This document shows positions 9,860-17,671 of a stretch of DNA of 64,000 nucleotides, piece by piece. The notes under the pieces were generated by a model. That model had not been told where the DNA came from. It did not search any database and worked only from the letters and a program-made list of their open reading frames with translations. This stretch comes from Pustulibacterium marinum (GTDB taxonomy: Bacteria; Bacteroidota; Bacteroidia; Flavobacteriales; Flavobacteriaceae), in assembly GCF_900116665.1 (NCBI RefSeq), contig NZ_FPBK01000005.1, positions 62,001 to 126,000 on the forward strand. Reading direction: 5' to 3'. Numbering within the stretch: position 1 is the first letter of the stretch; each line of letters opens with the position of its first letter. The position numbers were made by a program, and so were the translations under genes.

Positions 9860-10726
9860 ATGAATCCTATTAAAACCTATAGTAACGTAAACCGTAGCAA
9901 TCATCAAAAACACTTTGGGATTTCTCGTATGGAAACCATTTATGAGAAAAATAAAGGCAATGTTGATGATCCACATAGACATGAATTTTACACGGTTTTA
10001 CTCGTAAAAAAAGCAAAAGGTAAACACATTATAGATTTTCAAGAATTTGAACTCACCAATCAACAGGTCTATTTTGTTGGTCCGGGACAAGTTCACCAAG
10101 TTATTGAACAAGAAAAGTCTGAAGGATTTAGTATGGTGTTTTCGGTTGAATTTTTACTAGAAAACAACATTCCGCTTTCTTTTATTGATGATTTAAATTT
10201 GTTCTATGACTATGGAGAAAGCCCTCCAATTTTACTGAAAAACATCGATTTAGAAAAATTAAGCTTTTTTGCAGAAGAAATGTTTCAGCTAAACTATTCA
10301 GAAACACCTTTAAAAGAACAATCTATTGGCGCTTACCTAAAATTATTTCTCATTCACTGTAAAAATTTATGTTCTGTGACTGAAGATAATTTGCAGAAAA
10401 TTGAAGCAGGAAATCACATTTTAAAAGAATTTAGAGCTTTAGTAGAACAGCATTTTACCAACTGGCATTCTACCACGCAATATGCCGAAGCTTTAAATAT
10501 TACACCCGATCATCTAAACAGAACCATCAAATCTCTTATTGGAAAAACAGCCAAGGAGTACATTCAATCACGAATTAATATTGCCGCACAACGCATGCTT
10601 TTCTTTTCAGATCTTTCTACCAAAGAAATTGGCTATGAGTTAGGCTTTACAGAACCCTCACACTTTAGTGCATTCTTTAAAAAATGCACTGGCACTTCTC
10701 CTTCCAAATACAAAAAAGCTCATTAA
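9860..10726 (+). CDS. AraC family transcriptional regulator
   Basis: A 288-residue regulator. Residues about 25-110 form a cupin-type sensor domain (HRHEF-like segment DPHRHEFYTVLLV), and about 190-288 form the double helix-turn-helix AraC DNA-binding domain (ends LGFTEPSHFSAFFKKCTGTSPSKY, split here: EPSHFSAFFKK then GTSPSKY). The sensor ligand is not evident. The start is ATG 9860. It precedes pirin and YceI genes on the same strand, which are plausible targets; that link is inferred from position only. Confidence 0.93.
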   Translation: MNPIKTYSNVNRSNHQKHFGISRMETIYEKNKGNVDDPHRHEFYTVLLVKKAKGKHIIDFQEFELTNQQVYFVGPGQVHQVIEQEKSEGFSMVFSVEFLLENNIPLSFIDDLNLFYDYGESPPILLKNIDLEKLSFFAEEMFQLNYSETPLKEQSIGAYLKLFLIHCKNLCSVTEDNLQKIEAGNHILKEFRALVEQHFTNWHSTTQYAEALNITPDHLNRTIKSLIGKTAKEYIQSRINIAAQRMLFFSDLSTKEIGYELGFTEPSHFSAFFKKCTGTSPSKYKKAH

Positions 10727-10816
10727 TATCGGATTTTTATAATTCTTTACCGTATTACCATAAGTACTAAATCGCATTTTAGACAGACATTTGTATATAC
10801 AAATAAAGTAACACAC

Positions 10817-11653
10817 ATGGCACCTGAAAAAACTCTAACACCCAATGTACCGCAAATAAAAAATATGCGTATTAAACATTCGGATTATGACGCCATGATG
10901 AAAAATACAATTTGGAAAAACTTAAAAAACGAGGAAATGAAAACAATTTATCACGAAGCAGAAAGCAGAGGCCACGCCAACCATGACTGGTTAAATAGTC
11001 ATCATACATTTAGTTTTGCTAATTACTTTAATCCAGACCGCATGAACTTTGGAGTTCTACGCGTTTTAAATGACGACACCATTAGTGGTGGAACAGGTTT
11101 TGGAACCCATCCTCATGACAACATGGAAATCATCTCCATTCCGCTAGAAGGAAATCTTGAACACAAAGACAGCATGGGAAATACGGCTATCATAAAAGAA
11201 GGTGATATTCAAGTAATGAGTGCCGGAACCGGAGTTTTTCATAGTGAGTATAACGCAAACAAAGATAAGTCTGGTTCTTTCTTACAAATATGGGTTTTCC
11301 CAAACAAAAAGAACGTTACGCCAAGATATGATCAAATCACTTTGAAAAATCAAGATCTAAAAAATCATTTTTCTCAAATTTTATCGCCAAATCCAGATGA
11401 TGAAGGTGTTTGGATTCATCAAAACGCGTGGTTTCATATGGGAGATTTCGAAAATGAAAAATCTGCTACCTATGAATTGAAAGACAAAACAAATGGTGTA
11501 TACGTATTTGTTATTGAAGGCGCTGCCGAAATAGATGGCAAAACCTTGAACAAAAGAGATGGTTATGGAATTTATGACACCGATTCTTTCAACCTAAAAG
11601 CAATAGAAAATAACACTAGAGTTCTACTTATGGAAGTACCCATGAACATGTAA
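10817..11653 (+). CDS. pirin family protein
   Basis: A bicupin pirin. The N-terminal cupin has the metal-binding set HPHDNMEI and FHSEYN, the His-x-His plus His-x-Glu pattern of pirins; some pirins are quercetin dioxygenases or redox co-regulators. The family's usual start corresponds to MKTIYHEAESRGHAN at 10937, so this reading frame has about 40 extra residues. A weak -7-like GACATTTG (10786-10793) lies close to ATG 10817 and favours the longer form, but neither start has a strong ribosome site. It lies 90 nt after the AraC gene and 47 nt before YceI. Confidence 0.88.
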   Translation: MAPEKTLTPNVPQIKNMRIKHSDYDAMMKNTIWKNLKNEEMKTIYHEAESRGHANHDWLNSHHTFSFANYFNPDRMNFGVLRVLNDDTISGGTGFGTHPHDNMEIISIPLEGNLEHKDSMGNTAIIKEGDIQVMSAGTGVFHSEYNANKDKSGSFLQIWVFPNKKNVTPRYDQITLKNQDLKNHFSQILSPNPDDEGVWIHQNAWFHMGDFENEKSATYELKDKTNGVYVFVIEGAAEIDGKTLNKRDGYGIYDTDSFNLKAIENNTRVLLMEVPMNM

Positions 11654-11700
11654 TTCTTAAGTATAACAAAATAATAAATCAGAAAATAAAAATTAAAATC

Positions 11701-12216
11701 ATGGAAAAATCAATTTGGAATTTAGACCCTACACATTCAGAAATCGTTTTTAAAGTAAAACATATGATGATTTCTACAGTAACAGGGAACTTTAAAGAAT
11801 TTAGTGGTAAAGTAGAAACTACCTCTGAAACTTTTGACGATGCCGTTTTTGAATTAGACATAGAAAGTGCTTCTATTGATACCAATAATGGCGACAGAGA
11901 CAACCACTTAAAATCTGCTGAATTCTTTGATGCAGAAAACCATCCAAAAATTTCTTTTGTTTCTAAAAATTATACAGACGGGAAATTAGAAGGTGATTTA
12001 ACTATCAAAGGAGTTACTAAAACTGTTACTTTAGACTTAGACTATAACGGAACTGCAGTGGACCCTTACGGACAAACAAAATCTGGCTTTGAAGCCGTTG
12101 GAAAAATCAACCGTAAAGACTTTGGTTTAACATGGAGTGCTGTTACCGAAGCAGGAAATGTTGTAGTTTCAGATACTGTAACTATGTTGATTAACGTTCA
12201 ATTTGTGAAACAATAA
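11701..12216 (+). CDS. YceI family polyisoprenoid-binding protein
   Basis: A 171-residue lipocalin-like barrel protein of the YceI family, which binds long isoprenoid chains. The N-terminus WNLDPTHSEIVFKVKHMM and the DGKLEGDLTIKGVTK segment are typical. Unlike E. coli YceI, no signal peptide is visible, so it probably acts in the cytoplasm. It follows the pirin gene on the same strand and is probably part of the same transcription unit. Confidence 0.93.
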   Translation: MEKSIWNLDPTHSEIVFKVKHMMISTVTGNFKEFSGKVETTSETFDDAVFELDIESASIDTNNGDRDNHLKSAEFFDAENHPKISFVSKNYTDGKLEGDLTIKGVTKTVTLDLDYNGTAVDPYGQTKSGFEAVGKINRKDFGLTWSAVTEAGNVVVSDTVTMLINVQFVKQ

Positions 12217-12357
12217 ACCACTAATCGCTAAAACAACTCACTTAATCGATAGTTGAATTAAATTAAACTTTTCCGGGAAGCATGAAAATTAAAATTTTAT
12301 ATTTTCGTAACATATTGATTAGGAAAATAACAGCATTTAACCCCGAATTTTAAGAAA

Positions 12358-14226
12358 ATGAACTATCTCCAAAAAGAGTTGGAAGAAATATTACAAATGA
12401 ACTCCAGTTTCCTGGAGTTCATTAATTCTCCAGATACTCATGCCTATTGGCTTTGGGATTTAGATACATTTTCAGACAAATATTATTCCGATAGTTTCTT
12501 CCACTATTTAGGTTACAAAGACGCAGCCAATCTACCCACCGATTTTTGGAAAACTATTATTCACAAAGATGATTTAGAATACTGCTATTTTAGATTAACC
12601 AATTATTTAAGCAACCCAAAAGGAGATTTTGATCAAATAATAAGGTATGCCCAAAAAAACGGCAATAACTGTTGGATTAAATGTATTGGGAAGATTGTTT
12701 ATAATGAAAAGGGAAATCCATCTCGAATGATAGGTATAGTTCAAAACAAAACAAGACTTCAGGATCTTGAAGACTATAAAACCCTTTTGGAAGAAACCAA
12801 CAAAGCTGCAAAAATTGGATCATGGGAATTAAATTTAATCGAAGAAACTGTTTATTGGAATACAGTTACCAAAGAGATACACGAAACTCCCAGCTCTTTT
12901 TCTCCCACTTTTGAAAAAGCATTTTCATTTTTTTCAAAGGAAGAAGATAAAAAGAAACTTACTATTGCATTTAACAAAGCACGTGAAGAAGGATCTTCTA
13001 TAGATGAAGACGTTATACTAAAAACTGAACAAGGAAAAGAAAAATGGGTACGTGTAATAGGCACTCCATTTTTTGAAGCCGGAAGATGTTATAAAATTCA
13101 TGGTTTATTACAAGATATAGATCAAACAACAAGAAGTCATATAAAATTACAGCATCAAGAAGAACTTTTCAGAACAACCTTCGAAAATGCTTCTATAGGC
13201 ATGGCACTTGTGGGCTTGAATGGCGAATGGTTAAAAGTGAACAGTAGTCTTTGTGGTATGCTAGGATACACAGAAGAAGAATTATACGCCACTAATTTTC
13301 AAAAACTAACCCATCATGAAGATGTCAAAAAAGATCTAAAATTAGCATATGAACTACTTGACGGAATTAATGACTCTTATGAAACAGAAAAACGCTACTA
13401 CCACAAAAACGGAAATAGCGTTTGGGCGTCCATTTCTGTTTCTTTGATTAGAAATACTGAGGGAACTCCACTTCATTTTATCTCGCAGATTACAGATATC
13501 ACTCAGAAAAAACTAGCAGCAGAAAAAGTAGAATCGTTGTTAAATGTAACAACAGATCAAAATAAAAGATTACTTAATTTTGCTCATATTGTTTCTCATA
13601 ATCTAAGATCTCATTCTGGTAATTTAGCGATGCTTATGGATCTCATGAAAGTAGAACATCCAGAGTTTCAGGAAAACGAATTCATCCCTTTATTACATCA
13701 AGCTGTAGACAACCTATCAGAAACTATTCAACACTTAAATGAAGTTGTACTGGTACATACTCAAAACAGAAAAGACATTCAATACTTAAACTTAAGATCT
13801 TATATAGAGAAAGCTATCAGTTCTATTAATGGAAATATCTTGGACACAAAGACAACGATTATAAATAGCACTGATACTCATATAGAAATATCATACATAC
13901 CCGCGTACCTTGATAGCGTATTGCTCAATTTACTAAGTAATGCCATTAAATATAAAAAGCCTAACGTTCCCCCAATCATAGAAATTTCTTCAAAAGATTC
14001 TGAAAATTTCCATATCCTCAGCATAAAAGATAATGGTCTGGGTATAGACCTTAAGGCGCACAGTCACAAAATTTTTGGAATGTACAAAACATTCCATTCA
14101 CATGAAGACGCACGTGGAGTTGGTTTATTTTTAACCAAAAATCAAGTTGAGGCAATGGATGGTAAAATTACTGTTGAAAGCGAGGTTGGTGAAGGAAGTA
14201 CCTTTAAAGTATTTTTCAAAAAATGA
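12358..14226 (+). CDS. multi-PAS sensor histidine kinase
   Basis: A 622-residue kinase without membrane segments, so apparently cytoplasmic. It has three PAS-like domains (about 20-138, 150-258 and 268-386), a HisKA-type dimerisation helix with the phospho-accepting His414 (HIVSHNLRS), and an ATPase domain with N-box Asn528 (LLSNAIKYK), G1 DNGLGID (558-564) and G2 GVGLFLTK (587-594). The PAS cofactors cannot be read. Its stop overlaps the start of the response regulator by 4 nt, so the two are a coupled two-component pair. Confidence 0.93.
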   Translation: MNYLQKELEEILQMNSSFLEFINSPDTHAYWLWDLDTFSDKYYSDSFFHYLGYKDAANLPTDFWKTIIHKDDLEYCYFRLTNYLSNPKGDFDQIIRYAQKNGNNCWIKCIGKIVYNEKGNPSRMIGIVQNKTRLQDLEDYKTLLEETNKAAKIGSWELNLIEETVYWNTVTKEIHETPSSFSPTFEKAFSFFSKEEDKKKLTIAFNKAREEGSSIDEDVILKTEQGKEKWVRVIGTPFFEAGRCYKIHGLLQDIDQTTRSHIKLQHQEELFRTTFENASIGMALVGLNGEWLKVNSSLCGMLGYTEEELYATNFQKLTHHEDVKKDLKLAYELLDGINDSYETEKRYYHKNGNSVWASISVSLIRNTEGTPLHFISQITDITQKKLAAEKVESLLNVTTDQNKRLLNFAHIVSHNLRSHSGNLAMLMDLMKVEHPEFQENEFIPLLHQAVDNLSETIQHLNEVVLVHTQNRKDIQYLNLRSYIEKAISSINGNILDTKTTIINSTDTHIEISYIPAYLDSVLLNLLSNAIKYKKPNVPPIIEISSKDSENFHILSIKDNGLGIDLKAHSHKIFGMYKTFHSHEDARGVGLFLTKNQVEAMDGKITVESEVGEGSTFKVFFKK

Positions 14227-14615
14227 AGAAAATAAATCTAGCTTGTATCATCGACGATGATCCCATTTTTATATTTGGGACAAAAAGAATCATGAAGCTT
14301 TCAAACTTTTGCAATGATTATCTTGTTTTCAATAATGGCAGGCAAGCCCTTAATGAATTACAAGAACTTATCAAAACTCAGCAGGATCTACCCGAAGTCA
14401 TTTTACTAGATCTTAATATGCCTATAATGGATGGTTGGCAGTTTTTAGATGAGATTACAAAAACCGAAATCACTCAACGCGTTACAATTTTTATAGTAAC
14501 CTCATCTATTGATCCTGAAGACACTAAGAAAGCTAAAACATATAGTCAAATTTCCAACTATATTGTTAAGCCTGTTACCTCGAAGAATCTTCAAAAACTT
14601 TTAACTCAGATTTAA
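14223..14615 (+). CDS. single-domain response regulator
   Basis: A 130-residue stand-alone receiver domain. The acidic pocket Asp11-Asp13, the phosphoacceptor Asp63 (ILLDLNMPIMDG), Thr93-Ser94 and Lys116 (IVKP) are all intact. There is no output domain, so it must act by protein-protein contact or as a phosphorelay shuttle, as CheY-type regulators do. It overlaps the kinase gene by 4 nt and ends 1 nt before the convergent gldC stop. Confidence 0.94.
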   Translation: MKKINLACIIDDDPIFIFGTKRIMKLSNFCNDYLVFNNGRQALNELQELIKTQQDLPEVILLDLNMPIMDGWQFLDEITKTEITQRVTIFIVTSSIDPEDTKKAKTYSQISNYIVKPVTSKNLQKLLTQI

Positions 14616-14616
14616 A

Positions 14617-14952
14617 TTACTTTTTGATCTCTAACTTTTCAGCAAAGTAATCACAAAAGTCTTTCATGGTTGCTGTCATTTTCTCATCTTGAGTTGCTCT
14701 GTAAAACGTATCGGACATAGCAACCAAGGTTTGATGAAAAAATACTTTCATTTCATCTACCGGCATATCCTTCGTCCAAAGATCTATGCGAAGAGTTTCT
14801 TGCTGTTTATGATCCCACAAAGACAATAGCATTGCTTTTGCTTCTTCATTATCTACACCACCATCTTCTGCTGTCCAACGAAGTATCTCTGGTATTCTAT
14901 TCTCATCTAATTCAACCTTTAAGTTGATGTTACTTGTATGTGTTTTTGCCAT
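14617..14952 (-). CDS. gldC: gliding motility protein GldC
   Basis: A 111-residue soluble protein matching GldC, required for normal gliding in Flavobacterium and usually encoded directly after gldB as here. It has no signal peptide and no recognised catalytic motif. The N-terminus KTHTSNINLKVELDENRIPE and the WTAEDGG segment are family hallmarks. Its ATG overlaps the last base of the gldB stop, so it is translationally coupled. Confidence 0.93.
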   Translation of the reverse strand: MAKTHTSNINLKVELDENRIPEILRWTAEDGGVDNEEAKAMLLSLWDHKQQETLRIDLWTKDMPVDEMKVFFHQTLVAMSDTFYRATQDEKMTATMKDFCDYFAEKLEIKK

Positions 14953-15908
14953 TATTTTTTGGGTTTGTATTGTGCATTTTTAAAAATTTCTTCCGAAGAA
15001 GTGTTTAACATTTGCTGCAAAGATACATCATTGTTTTGCATATAAGAACTAACAATTTGGGCTCCTATAAAAACTCCTAGTCTGCCAGGAGATTCATTAT
15101 CTACAGGCAAATAAAATTTTGAAAAAGGAGCATTATAAATAAAACGTTCTAACGTCTTAGGCGAAGTATCATATAACAACTCATTTTCTACAAAATATTG
15201 CCATATCATAGCTTCGTTCTCTATTGCAAACTCATACTCTTTATTAGAATATTCCATTTTCTCTGCAGAAGTTTTAAACGGAAGTAATTTATCTTCCAAA
15301 AACATTTTCTTACCTTGATAAATCATAGAAGCCAAAAAAGTTCTACTATTTGGTGCGGAAACATGTCTTTCAGAAAATGCTCTAGCCACATCTACAATCA
15401 TGTATTTTGGATCAAGTGTTTTTGATATATATTGCTGAATTCCATCATAAAACCTATGATTTCCACCAAGATATGTATCCAAGGCAATAATTAAAAAATC
15501 GTTTGTATAAAATACCTGATTTCTATAATCAACATCTGAAGTAACTGTTACAACCGTTGGAATAGTTTCTTCAGGGAAATAATACTTCACGTGCTGAAAA
15601 AACTTTTTCAAAGTTTCCTTTTGATTATCAAAGTTTGGGAATTTGTTTTCCACTTCTGTAAATAGCTCTTGTTGCAACGTATCGGTCATTCTAGCCACCC
15701 AAACACTATCAGGAAACTGTTTAGAAAACATATAGGGATACTTTTCTTTTAGCACCGGCAAATCACTTGGTTTAGCTTTCTTATAGTCTAAATCAAATCT
15801 TAAAACAGAAAAATCCACAGGAATTGTACTTATTTCTTTTTCGATTTTTGAAGTTTTATTACAAGAAAATAAGAGAAGAAGACATAGTATTGCAGCTATT
15901 TTTTTCAT
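14952..15908 (-). CDS. gldB: gliding motility lipoprotein GldB
   Basis: A 318-residue lipoprotein: MKKIAAILCLLLLFSC has a lipobox (LFSC, Cys16). GldB is needed for gliding and, in Flavobacterium, for stability of the T9SS/gliding machinery. The body includes the segment FYTNDFLIIALDTYLGG and SERHVSAPNSR, consistent with the GldB family, which has distant similarity to zinc-peptidase-like DUF2268 proteins. It is the first gene of the gldB-gldC pair; a 120-nt gap separates it from divergent nadE. Confidence 0.93.
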   Translation of the reverse strand: MKKIAAILCLLLLFSCNKTSKIEKEISTIPVDFSVLRFDLDYKKAKPSDLPVLKEKYPYMFSKQFPDSVWVARMTDTLQQELFTEVENKFPNFDNQKETLKKFFQHVKYYFPEETIPTVVTVTSDVDYRNQVFYTNDFLIIALDTYLGGNHRFYDGIQQYISKTLDPKYMIVDVARAFSERHVSAPNSRTFLASMIYQGKKMFLEDKLLPFKTSAEKMEYSNKEYEFAIENEAMIWQYFVENELLYDTSPKTLERFIYNAPFSKFYLPVDNESPGRLGVFIGAQIVSSYMQNNDVSLQQMLNTSSEEIFKNAQYKPKK

Positions 15909-16028
15909 AAAGTTTACTTAAAGTTGTGAGGATGAATTGAAAAACATACTCGATTTTCATCTCAAAAAAACTAAATTTGTCGTAAAATTAATGTTATATA
16001 TCATTAACCAAAGTAAACTTTTCAAATT

Positions 16029-16817
16029 ATGAAAACAAAAGAAGTTATAGACCATATTGTTTCTTGGTTAAAAGACTATGCTACCAACACTGGAATGAAT
16101 GGATTTGTCATTGGAGTTTCGGGTGGTATAGACTCAGCCGTTACCTCAACACTTTGCGCTAAAACAGGCTTGGATGTTCTTGTACTGGAAATGCCAATTC
16201 ACCAAGCTGAAAGTCAAATTAGCAGAGCGGTAAACCACATCAATTGGTTACAAAGTAACTTTAACAATGTTCATATGACTAAAGTAAACCTTACTCCGGT
16301 TTTTGATAGTCTAATTGAAAGCTTGCCTCCAGTAGACAATGAAGAAGAACGCTTCATGTCTCTTGCAAACACAAGAGCCAGATTGAGAATGTCAACGCTT
16401 TATTATTTTGCTGCTCTAGAAAAACGTTTAGTTGCCGGAACAGGTAATAAAGTTGAAGATTTTGGAGTTGGCTTCTATACCAAATATGGAGATGGCGGTG
16501 TAGACCTTAGCCCTATTGCGGATCTTTTAAAAACCGAAGTTTATGAACTTGCCAAAGAGCTAGGTGTAAACCAAGAAATTATTGATGCTGCTCCAACCGA
16601 TGGACTTTGGGGTGATGACCGAACAGACGAAGATCAAATTGGTGCATCTTATCCTGAACTTGAATGGGCTATGCAAATGGATGATGAAGGAAAAACTATT
16701 GATGACTTTTCTGGTAGAGAACAACAAGTTTTTGCAATTTACAAACGATTTAATAACGCAAACAAGCATAAAATGGATCCTATTCCTGTTTGCATAATTC
16801 CCGAAACCTTAAAATAA
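16029..16817 (+). CDS. nadE: NAD(+) synthase
   Basis: NadE amidates nicotinic acid adenine dinucleotide to NAD in the cytoplasm. The 262-residue protein has the ATP-pyrophosphatase loop SGGIDSA (31-37) and the family motif GTGNKVEDFGVGF followed by KYGDGG. There is no N-terminal glutaminase domain, so this is the short, ammonia-dependent form by architecture. It is divergent from gldB and followed by an AT-rich terminator hairpin. Confidence 0.95.
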   Translation: MKTKEVIDHIVSWLKDYATNTGMNGFVIGVSGGIDSAVTSTLCAKTGLDVLVLEMPIHQAESQISRAVNHINWLQSNFNNVHMTKVNLTPVFDSLIESLPPVDNEEERFMSLANTRARLRMSTLYYFAALEKRLVAGTGNKVEDFGVGFYTKYGDGGVDLSPIADLLKTEVYELAKELGVNQEIIDAAPTDGLWGDDRTDEDQIGASYPELEWAMQMDDEGKTIDDFSGREQQVFAIYKRFNNANKHKMDPIPVCIIPETLK

Positions 16818-16835
16818 CCGTATGTTTTTTGACAA

Positions 16836-16870
16836 ATAACAAAAATATTTTTGTTATATTATTTTTTTTC
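16836..16870 (+). terminator. AT-rich terminator after nadE
   Basis: A perfect 22-bp palindrome at 16836-16857 (half-site ATAACAAAAAT) is followed by a T-rich run to about 16870. The stem is weak in GC, so termination strength is uncertain. It lies 18 nt after the nadE stop. Confidence 0.5.
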
Positions 16871-16987
16871 ATATTTTTAGAGCCATAACCCCACAAAATG
16901 ACGACAGAATTATAAAAAATTTTGAGAGGATTTTTTCTAATTCTAACATAAAAATACTTTAAACAAAAACCCTTAAACCCTTAAAAA

Positions 16988-17617
16988 ATGATTAAAGTAC
17001 TTGTGGCAGATAGCCACCCAATCGTGCAAAAAGGGCTCGAGTCCTTTTTCAAAGCCTCTACTGAAATTGATATTGTAGGAAGTGCAAGCACTACAACAGA
17101 ACTTTTCGATTTTCTTTCTAGCAATACCCCTGATTTAATTTTGCTAGAAATGGATATCCCTGAAGTAAATGGTATTACTGCATTGAGAAAATTGAAGAAG
17201 GATTTTCCTGATGTTCGTGTATTAATGTTCAGTGCTCAGGCAGAGGATGTTTACGCTGTAAGTACACTAAGAGCCGGTGCTCATGGTTACATTTCAAAAA
17301 CAGCAGAGCTAAGCCTTTTACAAGAAGCTATTGTAAAAGTTGCTGGTGGAAACATGTTTATCACTAATGAATTGGCACAACGCCTTGCTTTTGACGAAAG
17401 CACCAACAAACCTAGAAAATATTTTAGAAGATTATCTACACGAGAAGTAGAGGTTTTAAAACTACTTTCTGCAGGTAAAAGAAACAAGCAAGTTGCTGAA
17501 GAGTTAGGTCTAAACGAAAAAACAGTAAGTACCTATAAAGCTAGACTTATGCGCAAATTAAACGTGGACAACATGGTAGATATGCTGCAACAAGCTAGAG
17601 CTTTAGAGTTATTCTAG
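16988..17617 (+). CDS. NarL/FixJ-type regulator with atypical receiver domain
   Basis: A 209-residue protein with an N-terminal receiver (1-120) and a C-terminal LuxR-type helix-turn-helix (about 145-205, LSTREVEVLKLLSAG and KTVSTYKARLM). The phosphoacceptor position is Glu54 (LILLEMDIPEVNG, where the family has LLD-x-x-MP), and the second acidic pocket residue is Ser9 (VADSHP). The Ser/Thr and Lys positions (MFSAQ, YISKT) are kept. Glu is a known phospho-mimic, so the protein may be active without a kinase. No kinase gene is adjacent. Confidence 0.9.
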   Translation: MIKVLVADSHPIVQKGLESFFKASTEIDIVGSASTTTELFDFLSSNTPDLILLEMDIPEVNGITALRKLKKDFPDVRVLMFSAQAEDVYAVSTLRAGAHGYISKTAELSLLQEAIVKVAGGNMFITNELAQRLAFDESTNKPRKYFRRLSTREVEVLKLLSAGKRNKQVAEELGLNEKTVSTYKARLMRKLNVDNMVDMLQQARALELF

Positions 17618-17642
17618 TAAAATCTTATAAAAAACTCATTAG

Positions 17643-17671
17643 AAAAGGTAATGCTCAGGGCATTACCTTTT
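17643..17671. terminator. bidirectional terminator between the regulator and dnaG
   Basis: AAAAGGTAATGC (17643-17654) pairs perfectly with GCATTACCTTTT (17660-17671), loop TCAGG. T-runs lie on the plus side, and the dnaG stop codon sits in the right arm, so the hairpin serves the two convergent genes. Confidence 0.8.
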
